In this document: one piece after another, positions 35,568 to 44,674 of the stretch
Position numbering within the stretch: position 1 is the first letter of the stretch
Layout: every line of letters begins with the position of its first letter
Source: Arsukibacterium perlucidum DSM 18276
GTDB taxonomy: Bacteria; Pseudomonadota; Gammaproteobacteria; Enterobacterales; Alteromonadaceae
DNA: 64,000 nucleotides
Assembly (NCBI RefSeq): GCF_000382165.1
Contig: NZ_KB907705.1
Location: forward strand, 1-64,000
Reading direction: 5' to 3'
Notes under the pieces: generated by a model
Told to the model about the DNA's origin: nothing
The model's input: only the letters and a program-made list of their open reading frames with translations
The model's database searches: none
Position numbers and translations under genes: made by a program

Positions 35568-36686
35568 ATGTGGATCTGGCAACAACCGGACTGGCCGGGC
35601 CGTCAGAAACAGGTATCGCAGGTCTTTCGTTATGATCATGCGGTATTGACCCCTAAGTTACGTGAGCTGCATTTTTTGCAGGGTGTGCTGCTGGGCAAAA
35701 TGGGCGTGCAGGATAACCAGCAGGCCGCACTCGATACCATGCTAGCGAATATACTCACGTCTAGCGCCATTGAAGGTGAGCGACTAAATCATAGCTTGGT
35801 GCGCTCATCATTAGCCCGTAAGCTGGGTATTGATGAACCACAAAGCGTTGCAACGACAGCCCAGTCTGATGGCCTTGCTGCGATGGTGACAGACGCCATT
35901 AGTAATTGGCAGCAGCCATTAACGCTAGAACGCTTGTTGCAGTGGCATACCTGGCTATTTCCGACTGACAGCTCATTAATGCAGAGAGTGCAGGGTGGAC
36001 AGTTTCGCGGTAACGAGCCCATGCAGGTTGTCTCAGACAGAATCGACCGACCTAAAGTGCATTTCGAAGCGCCACCGCGCGAAGTCTTGGAAAACGAGCT
36101 TAGCTGCTTTATTGACTGGTTTAACCGCTCGCGAGATGACGCCAATTTGGACCCGCTACTACGTGCCGGCATTGCCCATTTTTGGTTTATCACACTCCAT
36201 CCGCTAGAGGATGGTAATGGCCGCTTGGCCAGGCTGCTGACCGACTTAGCACTGGCCCAGGCAGAGCATCAGTCAATCCGCTTCTATGCCATGTCGGTTG
36301 CTATCCTGGAGCGACGTAGCAGCTATTACGACATCCTGGAACAAAGCCAAAAGGGCGATACTGACATCACTGCCTGGTTGGTCTGGTTTCTCGACACCCT
36401 TGCCGCTAGCCTAAAGCAGGTGCTGGCTGATATCGATAAAACGCTGCAAAAAACCCGGTTTTGGCAACGGGTAGACCAAACCCAACTGAATAAAGAACAA
36501 GTTAAAGTATTAAACCGCTTACTGGATGGCGATTTCAGCGAAGGCATCAGCAACAGCCAATACGGCAAAGTCGCCAAAGTAAGCCCTGCAACGGCCAGCA
36601 GGCATTTGGCTCAGTTGGTTGAGAGCGGGTGTTTGATGAAAACCGCTGCTGGGGGCAGAAGTACCAGGTATGTCATCTTGCAATAG
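35568..36686 (+). CDS. Fic family protein with DUF4172 N-terminal domain
   Basis: The 372-residue protein starts MWIWQQPDWPGRQKQ, the DUF4172 domain (residues 1-85), and carries the inhibitory motif SSAIEGE near 66-71. The Fic core HPLEDGNGRLAR at about 211-222 is complete. A C-terminal winged-helix segment with VAKVSPATASRHLAQLVESG near 330-350 suggests DNA binding. AGGAG lies upstream of the ATG at 35568. It should be an auto-inhibited nucleotidyl transferase, like its neighbour but from a different Fic subfamily. Confidence 0.9.
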   Translation: MWIWQQPDWPGRQKQVSQVFRYDHAVLTPKLRELHFLQGVLLGKMGVQDNQQAALDTMLANILTSSAIEGERLNHSLVRSSLARKLGIDEPQSVATTAQSDGLAAMVTDAISNWQQPLTLERLLQWHTWLFPTDSSLMQRVQGGQFRGNEPMQVVSDRIDRPKVHFEAPPREVLENELSCFIDWFNRSRDDANLDPLLRAGIAHFWFITLHPLEDGNGRLARLLTDLALAQAEHQSIRFYAMSVAILERRSSYYDILEQSQKGDTDITAWLVWFLDTLAASLKQVLADIDKTLQKTRFWQRVDQTQLNKEQVKVLNRLLDGDFSEGISNSQYGKVAKVSPATASRHLAQLVESGCLMKTAAGGRSTRYVILQ

Positions 36687-36732
36687 CAGGCACCTGATTG
36701 AACCTGCTAATTTGTTGAGGGGCGATGTAACG

Positions 36733-37593
36733 TTATTCAACGTTCTGGATCTGCTCTCTCATCTGCTCGATTAACACCTTAAGCTCTACCGCAGCGTTGG
36801 TAATCTCGGTGCTGATAGCTTTGGACGACAGGGTATTTGCTTCACGGTTAAACTCCTGCATCATAAAATCTAAACGCCGGCCGCAAGCGCCGCCTTTTTT
36901 TAAAGCGTGGCGGGTTTCTTTAATGTGAGCATCGAGGCGGTCGAGCTCTTCAGCAACGTCGGATTTTGACGCTAAAAACGCCATTTCCTGCTCTAAGCGG
37001 CCCTGTTCAATATCGGCTTTAATGTCGTTTAAGCGGGTCAGAATACGGTCGCGCTGCCACTGCATGGCTTGTGGCAGATGAGTGCGCACAAAAGCCACTT
37101 GCTCGCCTATGGCGGTTAAGCGCTGCTGGATCATCTGCTCGATAGCATCGCCTTCGCGACCGCGGCCGGCCAGAAAATCCTGCAGGGCGGCGTCAAAACC
37201 GGCCAGCAGTTCGCCTTGCATCGCATCTAAATCTTCTGTAGGGGTTTCCATCACACCGGGCCAGCGCAGAATGTCGGCTATGTTTAATTGTGCCTGGGGC
37301 GCTTTTTGCAGCAACTGTTGGGCTTTTTGTAGTAATTGCTCAGCAAAGACTTCGTTTAAGGTGAGTTCGCCAGCCGCCTGATTCGCATGATAGCGCAGGT
37401 TCACTTCAATTTTGCCACGTTGCAGGCTGTTACGCAGTTTGTCGCGCAGCAGGCTTTCTAAGCCACGGAACTGCTCTGGCAGGCGAAAGTAGGATTCCAG
37501 GTAACGCTGATTAACCGAGCGGATTTCCCACTGGGCGGTACCCCAGCTGGCTTTGGTTTCGTGACGGGCGAATGCGGTCATGCTGTGGATCAT
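36733..37593 (-). CDS. yicC: YicC family protein
   Basis: The 286-residue protein starts MIHSMTAFARHETKASWGTA and shows EIRSVNQRYLESYFRLPEQF and the C-terminal FMMQEFNREANTLSSK, all characteristic of YicC. Recent work on the family points to an endoribonuclease or RNA-interaction role, but the function is not settled. The start at 37593 gives the E. coli length; the frame opens 16 codons earlier. It is divergent from rph, the usual arrangement. Confidence 0.93.
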   Translation of the reverse strand: MIHSMTAFARHETKASWGTAQWEIRSVNQRYLESYFRLPEQFRGLESLLRDKLRNSLQRGKIEVNLRYHANQAAGELTLNEVFAEQLLQKAQQLLQKAPQAQLNIADILRWPGVMETPTEDLDAMQGELLAGFDAALQDFLAGRGREGDAIEQMIQQRLTAIGEQVAFVRTHLPQAMQWQRDRILTRLNDIKADIEQGRLEQEMAFLASKSDVAEELDRLDAHIKETRHALKKGGACGRRLDFMMQEFNREANTLSSKAISTEITNAAVELKVLIEQMREQIQNVE

Positions 37594-37718
37594 AAAAAAC
37601 TCTCTGGCGACAAATAAAACCAGAGTATACCGCAGGCGCATCGAATTTGGCGAATTGCTCGCCCTTAACCGTTATACACCCTATAATGGCGGCCATTGTT
37701 AATTTCAGGAGTGCAGCT

Positions 37719-38432
37719 ATGCGTCCAAGTGGCAGAACCGCCAGTCAGATCCGTCCCCTTACTTTTACCCGTCAATTTACCGCTCATGCTGAAGGCTCAG
37801 TACTGGTTGAGTTTGGTAATACCAAGATAATTTGTACCGCCAGTGTGGTTGAGGGTGTACCGCGCTTTATGAAAGGCCAGGGCAAAGGCTGGGTCACTGC
37901 CGAGTACGGCATGCTGCCGCGGGCAACCCATACCCGTAATGACCGTGAAGCGGCCCGGGGTAAGCAGGGCGGCCGTACTATGGAAATTCAGCGTTTAATT
38001 GGCCGGGCTCTGCGCACGGCGGTTGATTTAAAGCTGCTGGGTGAAAATACCATTACTATTGACTGTGATGTAATTCAGGCCGATGGCGGCACCCGCACAG
38101 CCTCTATTACCGGTGCTTGTGTTGCCTTAGTTGATGCGCTGAACTTTATGCGGGCGAAAGGTACCATTAAAACCAACCCGTTAAAATATATGGTGGCGGC
38201 GGTTTCAGTAGGTGTTTACAAGGGCACCCCGGTAGCCGATTTAGATTATGCTGAAGATTCTAACGCTGAAACCGATATGAACATCGTTATGACCGAAACA
38301 GGCAAAATTATTGAAGTGCAGGGCACGGCAGAAACTGAACCCTTCAGCTTTGAAGAAATGCAGCAGATGATGGATTTAGGCCGCCATGCCATCCGGGAAA
38401 TTATTGAAGAGCAAAAGCGGGTATTGGCGTAA
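37719..38432 (+). CDS. rph: RNase PH
   Basis: RNase PH trims tRNA 3' ends by phosphorolysis. The 237-residue protein begins [20 protein letters not shown]. It continues [19 protein letters not shown], and has the phosphate-binding [25 protein letters not shown] lies 7 bases before the ATG at 37719, and a TATAAT lies at 37682-37687 about 32 bases upstream. It is followed by pyrE after 18 bases. Confidence 0.95.
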   Translation: MRPSGRTASQIRPLTFTRQFTAHAEGSVLVEFGNTKIICTASVVEGVPRFMKGQGKGWVTAEYGMLPRATHTRNDREAARGKQGGRTMEIQRLIGRALRTAVDLKLLGENTITIDCDVIQADGGTRTASITGACVALVDALNFMRAKGTIKTNPLKYMVAAVSVGVYKGTPVADLDYAEDSNAETDMNIVMTETGKIIEVQGTAETEPFSFEEMQQMMDLGRHAIREIIEEQKRVLA

Positions 38433-38450
38433 GCAGAGGGCAGAACAACC

Positions 38451-39101
38451 ATGAAGCAGTTTCAACGTGATTTTATTGAATTTGCCCTGGCACGGCAGGT
38501 ACTGAAATTTGGCCAGTTTACGCTGAAATCGGGCCGTACCAGCCCGTATTTTTTTAATGCCGGTTTGTTTAATACCGGTAGCGACCTGGCAAAACTGGGC
38601 CGGTTTTATGCCGCAGCATTGCAGGATGCAGCGATTGAGTTCGATGTGCTGTTTGGCCCGGCCTACAAAGGCATACCTATTGCCACCACCACAGCAGTAG
38701 CGTTGGCAGATCACCACAACCGCGATGTGCCGTATTGCTTTAACCGCAAAGAAGCCAAAGCCCATGGCGAGGGCGGTAATTTAGTAGGCGCGCCACTGCA
38801 AGGCCGGATTATGCTAGTGGATGATGTGATTACCGCCGGTACCGCTATTCGCGAGTCGATGCAACTAATTCAGGCTCAAGGCGCTGAGCTTAGCGGCGTG
38901 CTGGTCGCGCTGGACCGGCAGGAACGCGGCCAGGGTGAGTTGTCGGCCATTCAGGAAGTGGAACGTGACTTTAATACTAAGGTTGTGGCCATTATCAGCC
39001 TGCCGGATTTAATCAGCTATTTGGCCGATAAACCGGAAATGGCGGAGCATCTGCAGGCGGTTAAGGCTTATCGGGCGCAATATGGAGTTAAGATAGCGTA
39101 G
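38451..39101 (+). CDS. pyrE: Orotate phosphoribosyltransferase
   Basis: PyrE adds ribose-5-phosphate to orotate in pyrimidine synthesis. The 216-residue protein has [18 protein letters not shown] near residues 36-54, [18 protein letters not shown] near 68-86, [10 protein letters not shown] (flexible loop) and the PRPP motif [16 protein letters not shown] near 123-138. It follows rph closely, as in E. coli. A MITE-like element begins 18 bases past its stop and may act as the terminator. Confidence 0.96.
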   Translation: MKQFQRDFIEFALARQVLKFGQFTLKSGRTSPYFFNAGLFNTGSDLAKLGRFYAAALQDAAIEFDVLFGPAYKGIPIATTTAVALADHHNRDVPYCFNRKEAKAHGEGGNLVGAPLQGRIMLVDDVITAGTAIRESMQLIQAQGAELSGVLVALDRQERGQGELSAIQEVERDFNTKVVAIISLPDLISYLADKPEMAEHLQAVKAYRAQYGVKIA

Positions 39102-39118
39102 TTTGGTTTGGTTAGTAA

Positions 39119-39237
39119 CAGAGCACAGGGTCAGGAAATGCTTTCTGCACCGGCTTCAAGGATCACATCCATGTGCCCCTTAAGCCTGCGCGGCATCGAT
39201 GCCGCTGTTCCAAAAGCACACCTGACCCTATGCTCTG
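39119..39237. mobile_element. MITE-like element A with 17-bp terminal inverted repeats
   Basis: The ends CAGAGCACAGGGTCAGG (39119-39135) and CCTGACCCTATGCTCTG (39221-39237) are inverted copies that differ at one position, around a 119-base element. The core (39152-39211) is the inverse complement of the core of element B at 40075-40134, with about 85-90% identity by eye. A partial extra copy of the right end occurs at about 39290-39322. It lies between the convergent pyrE and slmA genes and encodes no protein. Confidence 0.7.
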
Positions 39238-39364
39238 GGCAACTCTTGCGTTAAGTCAGCGTTACCTGATGCCTTGCATTGTCTGCCACCGTTCCGAAAG
39301 CACACCTTACCCTGGGCTCTGCGATATTCCGCTCGTTGTTCTCAAGCTCGGCAAAGGGGTGCTA

Positions 39365-39955
39365 TTAATTAAATAATGCTTGCTGTAGTAGCGCCCATTG
39401 GTTTTGCCAGGCGGCGGTGGGCAGGCGTTTAAAACCCGAACGGACAAACTGGCTTATTTTCCCCTCCACTGTTGCCAATAACAGATTGGCCAGTTCGCCT
39501 TCGTCAACACTAAAACCCTTGCCTTCACGCAGCTTACGCTCACGCAGACATTGCTTTAGTTGGGTTTCCAGTTTTTCAAACAACACGGCTACCCGCTCTT
39601 GCAAACGCTCTTGTTCGCCCTGTAAGGCATCGCCGGTTAAAATGCGGCAAATACCGGGGTTGCGCTCGGAAAAAACTAATATCAGTTGCAGAATAAGCGC
39701 TATCCGGCTTTGAGTATCTTTGTGCTCGTCTAAAATGCTGTTTATTCTGGAAAGCAGAGTGTCTTCAATAAACTCAATTAAGCCTTCAAACATCCGGGCT
39801 TTGCTGGGGAAGTGGCGATATAGCGCGGCTTCTGACACCCCGACTTTTTCGGCCAGGGCAGCAGTGGTGATCCGCTGGCCATTATTGCTTTGCAACATGG
39901 CGGCTAACGCCTGCAAAATATCTTCTTTTCTGTTGCCGCGACGCGGTGTTGACAT
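39365..39955 (-). CDS. slmA: Nucleoid occlusion factor SlmA (TetR family)
   Basis: SlmA binds dispersed DNA sites and blocks FtsZ assembly over the nucleoid. The 196-residue protein has an N-terminal TetR helix-turn-helix, [20 protein letters not shown] at residues 33-52, and the SlmA-specific tail [20 protein letters not shown]. Length matches E. coli (198). It lies between pyrE and dut in the conserved order but is bracketed by two inverted repeat elements. Confidence 0.95.
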   Translation of the reverse strand: MSTPRRGNRKEDILQALAAMLQSNNGQRITTAALAEKVGVSEAALYRHFPSKARMFEGLIEFIEDTLLSRINSILDEHKDTQSRIALILQLILVFSERNPGICRILTGDALQGEQERLQERVAVLFEKLETQLKQCLRERKLREGKGFSVDEGELANLLLATVEGKISQFVRSGFKRLPTAAWQNQWALLQQALFN

Positions 39956-40059
39956 AGCTGTTCCCGAAAATAAACCAATATATTATCTACTACTCATCCA
40001 GCTAGTAAGTGCCTTTCACCGTCTGCATGGACGGTTAACCCTGACTTGAAGAAACCGTA

Positions 40060-40154
40060 AGGCAACATACTTGTGGAACAGCGGCATGGATGCCGCGGAG
40101 CCTGAAAGGGCACAGGGATGTGATCCTTGAAGGCGGTGAACAAGTGTGTTGCCT
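40060..40154. mobile_element. MITE-like element B with 15-bp terminal inverted repeats
   Basis: AGGCAACATACTTGT (40060-40074) and ACAAGTGTGTTGCCT (40140-40154) are inverted copies with one mismatch. The core between them (40075-40134) contains GGAACAGCGGCATGGATGCC and ends TGATCCTTGAAGGC. It matches the inverse complement of element A's core, although the terminal repeats differ. It lies in the 243-base gap between slmA and dut. Confidence 0.7.
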
Positions 40155-40198
40155 GGAGGTTTTATACTCAAACTAAAAGTTCAGCTATTACAGGCTAA

Positions 40199-40657
40199 CT
40201 AGTTCTTCCCAGAGTGACCAAAACCACCTTCACCTCGCTCGGAGGCGTCAAAACTCTCGACTAGCTTAAATTCCGCCTGTACCACCGGCATAAACACCAG
40301 TTGGGCAATCCGGTCGCCTGGCTCAATGCTGAACGTTTGCTGGCCGCGGTTCCACATGGAAACCATTAACGGCCCCTGATAATCAGAATCAATTAAGCCC
40401 ACCAGATTCCCCAACACGATACCGTGCTTATGGCCCAGGCCAGAGCGCGGTAAAATGGTGGCGCATAAATTCGCATCACCAATAAAAATTGAGATCCCGG
40501 TTGGAATTAATACCGTCTGACCAGGCTCCAGGGTCAGGGTTTGGTCCAGACAGGCGCGTAAATCAAGGCCGGCAGAACCCGGAGTGGCATATGCCGGTAG
40601 TGGGAATTCGTTACCAATACGGGGGTCGAGGATTTTCAGCTCAATTGCTTTATTCAT
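40199..40657 (-). CDS. dut: dUTP diphosphatase
   Basis: Dut hydrolyses dUTP to dUMP, keeping uracil out of DNA and feeding dTMP synthesis. The 152-residue protein shows the five trimeric dUTPase motifs, including [13 protein letters not shown] near 27-39, [19 protein letters not shown] near 70-88, and the C-terminal [14 protein letters not shown]-loop-like tail. Its start overlaps the coaBC stop by four bases, so the two are translationally coupled. Confidence 0.96.
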   Translation of the reverse strand: MNKAIELKILDPRIGNEFPLPAYATPGSAGLDLRACLDQTLTLEPGQTVLIPTGISIFIGDANLCATILPRSGLGHKHGIVLGNLVGLIDSDYQGPLMVSMWNRGQQTFSIEPGDRIAQLVFMPVVQAEFKLVESFDASERGEGGFGHSGKN

Positions 40658-41901
40658 TTGTGCGTTTCACTTGTCGTATTTTGTTGAGATAAGAGTTGAG
40701 AAAATTGTTCAGAAATTAGGGTGATCAGGCTTTCGGCCAGCGCGGCTTTGCTTTGCAAAGCTAATGCCTGCTCGCCATCTTGCCAGAGCAGTGTTACGGC
40801 GTTCTGATCGCTGTTAAAACCGGCATCGGGCTGCGATACGTCGTTGGCGCAAATCATATCGAGGTTTTTCTCTGCCAGCTTTTGCCGGGCATAGCTCAGA
40901 ACATCTTGTGTTTCTGCGGCGAAACCTACTGTAAAGGGCCGCTGTTTAGTCAGGTCTGCTACTGCGGCAATAATATCGGGGTTTTTTACCAGAGTAAGTT
41001 GCAGCTGTTCGCTGCCACCTTTTTTCAGCTTGTTAGTGGCCACTTCCGCGGCCCGGTAATCGGCTACTGCGGCGCAGCCAATAAAAATATCGCTTTGGAT
41101 TGCAGCCTTTAACGCGGCGTCATGCATTTGTTCGGCGCTGATAACATCTATCCGCTTAACCCCCGCCGGGGTAGCCAGTTGCACCGGGCCGCTAATCAGC
41201 GTGACATCGGCGCCCATTGCCGCAGCCGCGGCGGCTAAAGCAAAGCCCATTTTGCCGGAGCTGTGGTTAGATAAATAACGTACCGGGTCCAGCGCTTCGC
41301 GGGTGGGGCCGGCAGTAATGGTAAAGCGCAGGCTGGTTAATGATGCTACTGGCGTCAGGCTTTGTTCAATAAGCGCAACCAATTCTAATGGCTCCAGCAT
41401 CCGGCCATAGCCGACATCGCCACAGGCTTGCTCACCGGCGCCAGGGCCATAAATGTGAAATTTATGTTTTTTTAGTGTTGCTAAGTTTTGTTGAGTAGCT
41501 ATATTGTTATACATCTGCTGATTCATGGCAGGGGCCACTGCAACCGGTGCGGCAGAGGCCAGTACGCAGGTGGTCAGTAAATCGTTGGCCATGCCGTGTG
41601 CCAGTTTGGCGATAACATCGGCCGAGGCCGGGGCAACGACAATCAGGTTAGCCCATTTAGCCAGCTCAATATGGCCCATGGCAGCTTCTGCTGCCGGGTC
41701 GAGCATGCTGGTACTAACCGGGTTGCCTGATACTGCCTGCAAGGTAAGCGGGGTAATAAATTGCTGGGCTGCCTCGGTCAGAATAACCCGGACGTCGGCG
41801 CCCCGCTCTTTTAAGCGGCGGACTAAGTCGGCACTTTTGTAGGCGGCAATGCCACCACTAATGCCCAGTAAGATCCGTTTTGCTGCCAGTGTCTGCTGCA
41901 T
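40654..41901 (-). CDS. coaBC: Bifunctional CoaBC (PPC decarboxylase / PPC synthetase)
   Basis: CoaBC performs the second and third steps of coenzyme A synthesis. The 415-residue protein has an N-terminal flavoprotein domain with [19 protein letters not shown] and the catalytic His in [10 protein letters not shown], plus [11 protein letters not shown]. The C-terminal synthetase domain has [20 protein letters not shown] and a KLKK active-site lysine. The gene is upstream of dut and divergent from radC. Confidence 0.95.
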   Translation of the reverse strand: MQQTLAAKRILLGISGGIAAYKSADLVRRLKERGADVRVILTEAAQQFITPLTLQAVSGNPVSTSMLDPAAEAAMGHIELAKWANLIVVAPASADVIAKLAHGMANDLLTTCVLASAAPVAVAPAMNQQMYNNIATQQNLATLKKHKFHIYGPGAGEQACGDVGYGRMLEPLELVALIEQSLTPVASLTSLRFTITAGPTREALDPVRYLSNHSSGKMGFALAAAAAAMGADVTLISGPVQLATPAGVKRIDVISAEQMHDAALKAAIQSDIFIGCAAVADYRAAEVATNKLKKGGSEQLQLTLVKNPDIIAAVADLTKQRPFTVGFAAETQDVLSYARQKLAEKNLDMICANDVSQPDAGFNSDQNAVTLLWQDGEQALALQSKAALAESLITLISEQFSQLLSQQNTTSETHK

Positions 41902-41983
41902 ATATACCTAAAGCTGGTCCGAAAATCATCGGTATAAGATAACACGGAACGTAAAAATCGGCATCAATTCAGGGAGGATTCAG

Positions 41984-42658
41984 ATGGCTATTTCTGACTG
42001 GCCAGTTACCGAGCGACCGCGGGAAAAGCTATTGCAGCTGGGGCCTAAGGCATTATCTGATGCTGAACTTTTGGCGATATTTCTGCGCACTGGGGTCAGT
42101 GGTTGTGATGCGGTGACGTTGGCACGCCAGCTACTAAATCATTTTGGCTCGTTGCGCCGGCTGATGGGCGCCAGTCAGCATGAGTTTTGCCAGGCCAGGG
42201 GCCTGGGTGAAGCCAAGTTTGTCCAGCTACAGGCAGTACTGGAGCTGAGTAAGCGCTATATGCAGCAGCAATTGCAACGGGAAACCGTATTTACCGAGCC
42301 GGCATTGGTGAAGAAATTTTTATCCCATACCATTGGCCACGAGCAGCGTGAAGTTTTCCTGTTACTTTACCTTGATAATCAGCACCGGCTGATTGCCAGC
42401 GAGCCGCTATTTATGGGCACTATTGATGCGTCGCCGGTGTATCCGCGTATTGTAGTTCAGCGCGCTTTAGCGCATAATGCCGCCGCCGTTATATTGGCTC
42501 ATAATCATCCTTCCGGGGTGGCAGAGCCAAGCCGCGCCGACAGGGCAATAACGGAGCGCCTGACCCAGGCCATGGCATTGGTAGATATTAAAATACTGGA
42601 CCATTTTGTGGTGGGCGATGCAGAAGTTGTCTCTTTTGCAGAACGCGGCTGGCTTTAA
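41984..42658 (+). CDS. radC: RadC family JAB-domain protein
   Basis: The 224-residue protein has a helix-hairpin-helix start ([20 protein letters not shown] near residues 9-28) and a C-terminal JAB/MPN domain with [14 protein letters not shown] near 175-188, the HxHx10D metal motif. RadC proteins are linked to DNA repair by tradition, but their biochemical role is unsettled. AGGGAGG precedes the ATG. Order coaBC-radC-rpmB matches E. coli. Confidence 0.93.
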   Translation: MAISDWPVTERPREKLLQLGPKALSDAELLAIFLRTGVSGCDAVTLARQLLNHFGSLRRLMGASQHEFCQARGLGEAKFVQLQAVLELSKRYMQQQLQRETVFTEPALVKKFLSHTIGHEQREVFLLLYLDNQHRLIASEPLFMGTIDASPVYPRIVVQRALAHNAAAVILAHNHPSGVAEPSRADRAITERLTQAMALVDIKILDHFVVGDAEVVSFAERGWL

Positions 42659-42720
42659 CAATATTCGAACGAAACAGGCGGATCGCCAACGGATCTGACT
42701 AAGGTGCCATTTAAATTCTC

Positions 42721-42749
42721 TTGAGTTTAATGGGGCTTTCGTGTATAAA
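42721..42749 (+). promoter_or_regulatory. Sigma70 promoter of rpmB-rpmG
   Basis: TTGAGT (42721-42726) and TATAAA (42744-42749) are separated by 17 bases. The start would be near 42756, giving an 80-base leader before rpmB. Confidence 0.6.
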
Positions 42750-42837
42750 GTGCGCCCTCATCCATTTTCGGGGCAACCTTCAAGGCCAGAAGGGTGAATG
42801 ATAGCTCGAGCTGACGTAATTTTGGAGAAATATAGAC

Positions 42838-43074
42838 ATGTCTAGAGTATGCCAAGTAACTGGCAAAGGTCCGATGGTAGGTAACCGTCGTTCGCACGCC
42901 AACAACGCGACAAAGCGCCGTTTCCTGCCTAACCTGCAAACTCACCGTTTCTGGGTTGAAAGCGAAAACCGTTTTGTTACTTTACGTACTACCACCCGTG
43001 GTATGCGTATTATTGACAAGAAAGGTATCGACGCCGTTTTAGTAGACGTTCGTGCCAACGGTCACAAGGTTTAA
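42838..43074 (+). CDS. rpmB: 50S ribosomal protein L28
   Basis: L28 (78 residues) begins [20 protein letters not shown] and continues with [19 protein letters not shown], diagnostic for the family. It lies between radC and rpmG as in E. coli. Codon use is biased toward favoured codons, as expected for a ribosomal protein. Confidence 0.98.
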   Translation: MSRVCQVTGKGPMVGNRRSHANNATKRRFLPNLQTHRFWVESENRFVTLRTTTRGMRIIDKKGIDAVLVDVRANGHKV

Positions 43075-43085
43075 GGAATTAACTC

Positions 43086-43241
43086 ATGCGCGATAAAATC
43101 CGTTTAGTTTCTTCTGCCGGTACTGGTTTCTTCTACACTACAACGAAGAACAAACGTACCATGCCAGAAAAAATGGAAATTAAAAAGTTCGATCCTAAAG
43201 TGCGTAAGCACGTGATTTTCAAAGAAGCGAAAATCAAGTAA
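43086..43241 (+). CDS. rpmG: 50S ribosomal protein L33
   Basis: A short 51-residue gene with [20 protein letters not shown] and [20 protein letters not shown], ending ...AKIK. This is the zinc-free type of L33, since the four cysteines are absent. It starts 11 bases after rpmB and ends before a strong terminator. Confidence 0.97.
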   Translation: MRDKIRLVSSAGTGFFYTTTKNKRTMPEKMEIKKFDPKVRKHVIFKEAKIK

Positions 43242-43249
43242 TCGACATG

Positions 43250-43280
43250 AAAACCCGGCCAGCGCCGGGTTTTTGCTTTT
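43250..43280 (+). terminator. Rho-independent terminator of rpmB-rpmG
   Basis: AAACCCGGC (43251-43259) and GCCGGGTTT (43264-43272) form a perfect 9-bp GC-rich stem with loop CAGC, followed by TTTTGCTTTT. It lies 10 bases past the rpmG stop. Confidence 0.9.
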
Positions 43281-43350
43281 TACACCCCGCCTAAGTTACT
43301 ATGCCGCTGCCCCTTGCAGACAGGTACTGCCCAGCGCAGAAAACATAATT

Positions 43351-43851
43351 ATGCTAAAACTCTCACGCCGTAACTGGAATAACGTACTGATTTTTGCAGT
43401 ATTGATCCTCATGTTTGTGCTATACGGCATACCACAGCGTTTACAACAAAAAATGGCCGTTGAACACCGCTTAATCCCGGCAGACGCGCAGCTGTTAATG
43501 GTGGGTTTCGCCAGTCAGCGCCTGGTAAAAGCCGGGCCGCAGTGGCAACTGCAACCGGCAGGTAATAATCTGGTTGATGCCGCGCAGCTCGCGTTGGCCT
43601 GGCAGCATAGCCAGCTGAACCCGGTGGATACCTTGCCAATGCAAAGCCGGGTGCCGGTAGCGCAGGCCAGTGTGCAGCTGGTAGGAGAGAGCATGCCTGT
43701 TATCTGGTTGCTGTACCCGGGTGATGAGTCTGCAAATAACCCCGCTCAAGGCTCCGAAAATAACCAGTATCTGTTGCAACAGGCCGGCCAGAAACAGTTT
43801 TATCAGTTAAGCCGCCAGCAGGCGCGCCAATTATTTTTGCTGGAGCAATAA
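43351..43851 (+). CDS. Membrane-anchored hypothetical protein
   Basis: The 166-residue protein has a short basic N-terminus (MLKLSRRNW) and one membrane helix ([18 protein letters not shown], about residues 11-28), then a periplasmic domain with no recognised motif. The C-terminal half is rich in Gln and Leu. A longer frame to 43273 lies inside the terminator and is not used. A gene of this size between rpmG and mutM is common in related genomes as far as I recall; the function is unknown. mutM starts 6 bases beyond the stop. Confidence 0.7.
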   Translation: MLKLSRRNWNNVLIFAVLILMFVLYGIPQRLQQKMAVEHRLIPADAQLLMVGFASQRLVKAGPQWQLQPAGNNLVDAAQLALAWQHSQLNPVDTLPMQSRVPVAQASVQLVGESMPVIWLLYPGDESANNPAQGSENNQYLLQQAGQKQFYQLSRQQARQLFLLEQ

Positions 43852-43856
43852 CACCA

Positions 43857-44666
43857 ATGCCAGAGTTACCTGAGGTAGAAGTTTCCCGTTTAGGTATTAG
43901 CCCCCATTTGCAGGGCCAGCAGCTATTGGCTGTAGTGGCCAGGCAGCGCCAACTGCGCTGGTGGATCCCGGATGAAGTGGTGCAGTTGAGCAATCAACCT
44001 ATTCTGGCAGTGCAACGCCGGGCCAAGTATTTACTGATTAGTCTGCCTGCGGGCGATATTATTTTGCACCTGGGTATGTCTGGCCACTTAAAAGTGGTAG
44101 CAAGTAGCACCGAACCGGCTAAGCATGATCACCTGGATATAGTGTTATCGAACAAAAAAGTACTGCGGCTAAATGATACCCGTCGCTTTGGTGCGGTATT
44201 GTGGCAGGCTAAAGGTGAGCTTCATCCGTTATTAGCAGCATTGGGGCCGGAGCCGCTAACAGATGATTTTAGCGATCAAACCCTGCTTAACGCCTGTAGC
44301 AGGCGCTCAGCCGCCATCAAGCTGGTGTTGATGGATAATAAGGTGGTAGTGGGGGTAGGTAATATCTACGCGAATGAAGCGCTGTTTAAAGCCGGTATTT
44401 TACCTACCGCGCCTGCCAATAGCGTGCCGGCAGCCAAACTGGCTTTATTAAGCACAGTAGTGAAAGAAACCCTGGCAGCAGCGATAGTGCAGGGCGGCAC
44501 CACCTTAAAAGACTTTAGCCAGGCCGATGGTAAGCCGGGCTATTTTAAACAACAGTTACTGGTTTACGGCCGTGGCGGCCAGCCTTGTCTGCAATGCCAG
44601 CAGCCTTTAACTGAAATAAAACTGGGCCAGCGCACTACGGTATATTGCAGCCTGTGTCAGAGTTAA
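43857..44666 (+). CDS. mutM: Formamidopyrimidine-DNA glycosylase
   Basis: MutM removes 8-oxoguanine and formamidopyrimidines from DNA and cuts the abasic site. The 269-residue protein begins [14 protein letters not shown], with the catalytic Pro2 and Glu3. It has [10 protein letters not shown] near residue 71 and a C-terminal zinc finger with CLQC and CSLC. With mutT at the left of this window, two members of the oxidised-guanine repair system are present. It ends 9 bases from the convergent Omp85-like gene. Confidence 0.96.
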   Translation: MPELPEVEVSRLGISPHLQGQQLLAVVARQRQLRWWIPDEVVQLSNQPILAVQRRAKYLLISLPAGDIILHLGMSGHLKVVASSTEPAKHDHLDIVLSNKKVLRLNDTRRFGAVLWQAKGELHPLLAALGPEPLTDDFSDQTLLNACSRRSAAIKLVLMDNKVVVGVGNIYANEALFKAGILPTAPANSVPAAKLALLSTVVKETLAAAIVQGGTTLKDFSQADGKPGYFKQQLLVYGRGGQPCLQCQQPLTEIKLGQRTTVYCSLCQS

Positions 44667-44674
44667 TGGCGCTG

